64,000 nucleotides of DNA from Umezawaea endophytica (lineage in GTDB: Bacteria; Actinomycetota; Actinomycetes; Mycobacteriales; Pseudonocardiaceae), in the NCBI RefSeq assembly GCF_025061645.1, contig NZ_JANYMP010000009.1, positions 15,434 to 79,433 of the forward strand. Reading direction: 5' to 3'. Within the stretch, counting starts at the first letter, position 1, and each line of letters opens with the position of its first letter. This document shows positions 62,859 to 64,000 of this stretch, piece after piece. The translations under genes and the position numbers were made by a program. Below the pieces are notes generated by a model. That model searched no databases, was not told where the DNA came from, and worked only from the letters and a program-made list of their open reading frames with translations.

Positions 62859-64000
62859 CGGAAGAACTCCCAGGGAGAGGCGGGCAGCGCGCACCGGTCG
62901 CGGATCAGGGCTCGCGCGAACCGCGGGTCGCGCGCCAGCGCCGCGAGGTCGGTGCACACCGGCACGGTGGGCGCGGACGTGTCGTGGTGCCGGGTGAGTG
63001 CGTTGAGCCGGGAGGCCGCGGACAGCAGCGACGACGCCACGGACTGCCCGCGTCCGCTCCGTTCACGGCGCAGCAGCGCGTCCACCACGGCATGCGTGGC
63101 GACCACGCCGCCGAACACATCTACGACGGTCATCAACGAGGCGGGCACGCCCGCGTGGGCCTGCACGACGAAGTCGGTGCCCAGCGGCGGTTCCGGACCG
63201 AGTTCGTCGCCCCACCCGGAGGCGTGCGCGTACACCAGACCGGACGGGAAGTCCTCGGCCCGCAGGCCCCAGCGGACGGCTTTGCCCGGCGCCCAGTTGT
63301 GCACGAAGACGTCCGCCGCCGCGGCGAGGTCGAGCACCTCGTCCCGGCCGGTGCGCAGGTCGATCTCGACCACGGACTTGCCCCGGTTCAGGGCGAGGAA
63401 CCGGGCGGACGTGTCGCCCGCCATCGGCGGTACCCACCGCAGCGGGTCGCCGCCGGGCGGCTCGATGCGCACGACGGTCGCGCCTAGCAGGCCCAACAGG
63501 TGCCCCACGAGCGGCCCCTGCACGCGCCTGCACGACTCCAGCACGACGATCCCGGACAGCGGTAACTCCCCGTCCGGTGCGACCTCGGCGCTGGTGCTCC
63601 AGTCCGGTCCACGGGGTGAGATCCGGTAGGCGGGCAGGCTGTCCAGCACCCGCCCCGACCGGACGACCACCGTCATGCCCGCCTGTCGGGCGGTGGTTTC
63701 CAGGGCGGAGAACGGGGTTCGGGCCGCGGCGTCGGCGAAATCGTTTGGCAGCGGGCAGGTTGCCGTGGCGAAGCGGTGCAGGAAGGGGCGCCAGCCCCGT
63801 TCCACGGCCCGCGCCGGGACGTCCAGCGCGGCCCAGAACCGTGACCACGGGCCGGGATCGAGGGCTTCCACCTCGAACACCGCGCCGTCGGATGACCGGA
63901 ACGGCGGTCCCGCGCCTGGCAGCCACTCGTCGGGTTCGTCTGCGGTCGCGGCGGCGAGGTACTGCGAGATCGAGAGCAGGGCGGCCTGCGCGACGGACGT
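62855..64000 (-). CDS. CaiB/BaiF-family CoA-transferase, N-terminus outside window
   Basis: The frame is open to the right edge. It begins with VAQAALLSISQYLAAATADE and PPFRSSDGAVFEVEALDPGP, the C-terminal half of a family III CoA-transferase. A second unit follows: LSGIVVLESCRRVQGPLVGH and VVRIEPPGGDPLRWVPP, then ALNRGKSVVEIDLRTGRDEV, the N-terminal half with the CoA-binding loop. This arrangement is a tandem, two-unit CaiB/BaiF protein. It transfers CoA between organic acids. The overlap with the ligase gene suggests a joint acid-activation pathway. Confidence 0.88.
   Translation of the reverse strand, partial: TSVAQAALLSISQYLAAATADEPDEWLPGAGPPFRSSDGAVFEVEALDPGPWSRFWAALDVPARAVERGWRPFLHRFATATCPLPNDFADAAARTPFSALETTARQAGMTVVVRSGRVLDSLPAYRISPRGPDWSTSAEVAPDGELPLSGIVVLESCRRVQGPLVGHLLGLLGATVVRIEPPGGDPLRWVPPMAGDTSARFLALNRGKSVVEIDLRTGRDEVLDLAAAADVFVHNWAPGKAVRWGLRAEDFPSGLVYAHASGWGDELGPEPPLGTDFVVQAHAGVPASLMTVVDVFGGVVATHAVVDALLRRERSGRGQSVASSLLSAASRLNALTRHHDTSAPTVPVCTDLAALARDPRFARALIRDRCALPASPWEFFR

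Overview
The window is high-GC DNA whose gene content fits a filamentous actinomycete, most likely a member of the Pseudonocardiales. The reasons are the WhiB remnant, the class I cytochrome P450 cassette, DUF3159, MEDS and PucR regulators, CbpM with a zinc-less DnaJ, strong G/C third-position bias and frequent GTG starts. The placement is inferred from gene content, not from a phylogeny. There is no rRNA gene, complete tRNA or CRISPR array. Both edges cut genes: an IS30-type transposase on the left and a CoA-transferase on the right.

Two copies of a 200-bp direct repeat sit at 1071-1270 and 58995-59194. Each begins with the same 43-nt 3' half of a tRNA-Pro(GGG), from anticodon loop to acceptor end. 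This is the classic scar of tyrosine-recombinase integration into a tRNA gene. The C-terminus of a decayed tyrosine integrase lies directly beside the right copy. The 57.9 kb between the copies may therefore be one integrated island or an accretion of several. The right copy is further split by a later insertion of about 1.4 kb.

Layout. 1-6.2 kb: IS30 end, left repeat, a frameshifted gene, a DUF3644 (HEPN-like) gene and a wrecked heavy-metal P-type ATPase. 6.2-14.4 kb: MEDS sensor, PucR regulator, a small monooxygenase, a glutathione-independent formaldehyde-dehydrogenase-like enzyme, an aldo/keto reductase and an AraC regulator. 14.4-25.2 kb, minus strand: twelve tightly packed, mostly overlapping genes forming one stress operon (hsp20, a membrane stress protein, dnaK, grpE, dnaJ/cbpA, cbpM, clpB, zinc thioredoxin, doxX, UBP zinc finger, cNMP/FAD oxidoreductase, prsW). 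25.5-31.5 kb: remnants of a second PucR/MEDS pair, a PPOX protein, a membrane protein, a histidine kinase and an MMPL exporter. 31.7-37.9 kb: MarR, an MFS pump, a P450/ferredoxin/ferredoxin-reductase cassette, DUF3159 and a LuxR-type response regulator whose 3' end runs into an insertion sequence. 39-43.3 kb: APH-fold kinase, a glycine-rich-domain protein with a Cys-rich tail, a broken HTH/TPR regulator, YdcF and several gene fragments. 43.4-48.6 kb: a metallo-hydrolase/NTF2/truncated ABC/TetR operon, then a quinone reductase and an SDR. 48.7-55.3 kb is mainly a pseudogene graveyard around an intact hydrolase/LysR pair. 55.5-58.6 kb: PadR plus an ABC transporter of the ATPase/FtsX type. 59-64 kb: right repeat, an anchored LAS-type peptidase-like protein, and an acyl-CoA ligase/CoA-transferase operon.

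Functionally, the centre is a protein-quality-control and thiol-redox operon. Around it are detoxification enzymes (aldehyde, quinone and short-chain reductases, a P450), efflux systems (MMPL, MFS, FtsX-type ABC) and one-component regulators (PucR, AraC, MarR, TetR, LysR, PadR). This composition, with many IS and pseudogene scars, reads as a stress-adaptation island undergoing turnover.
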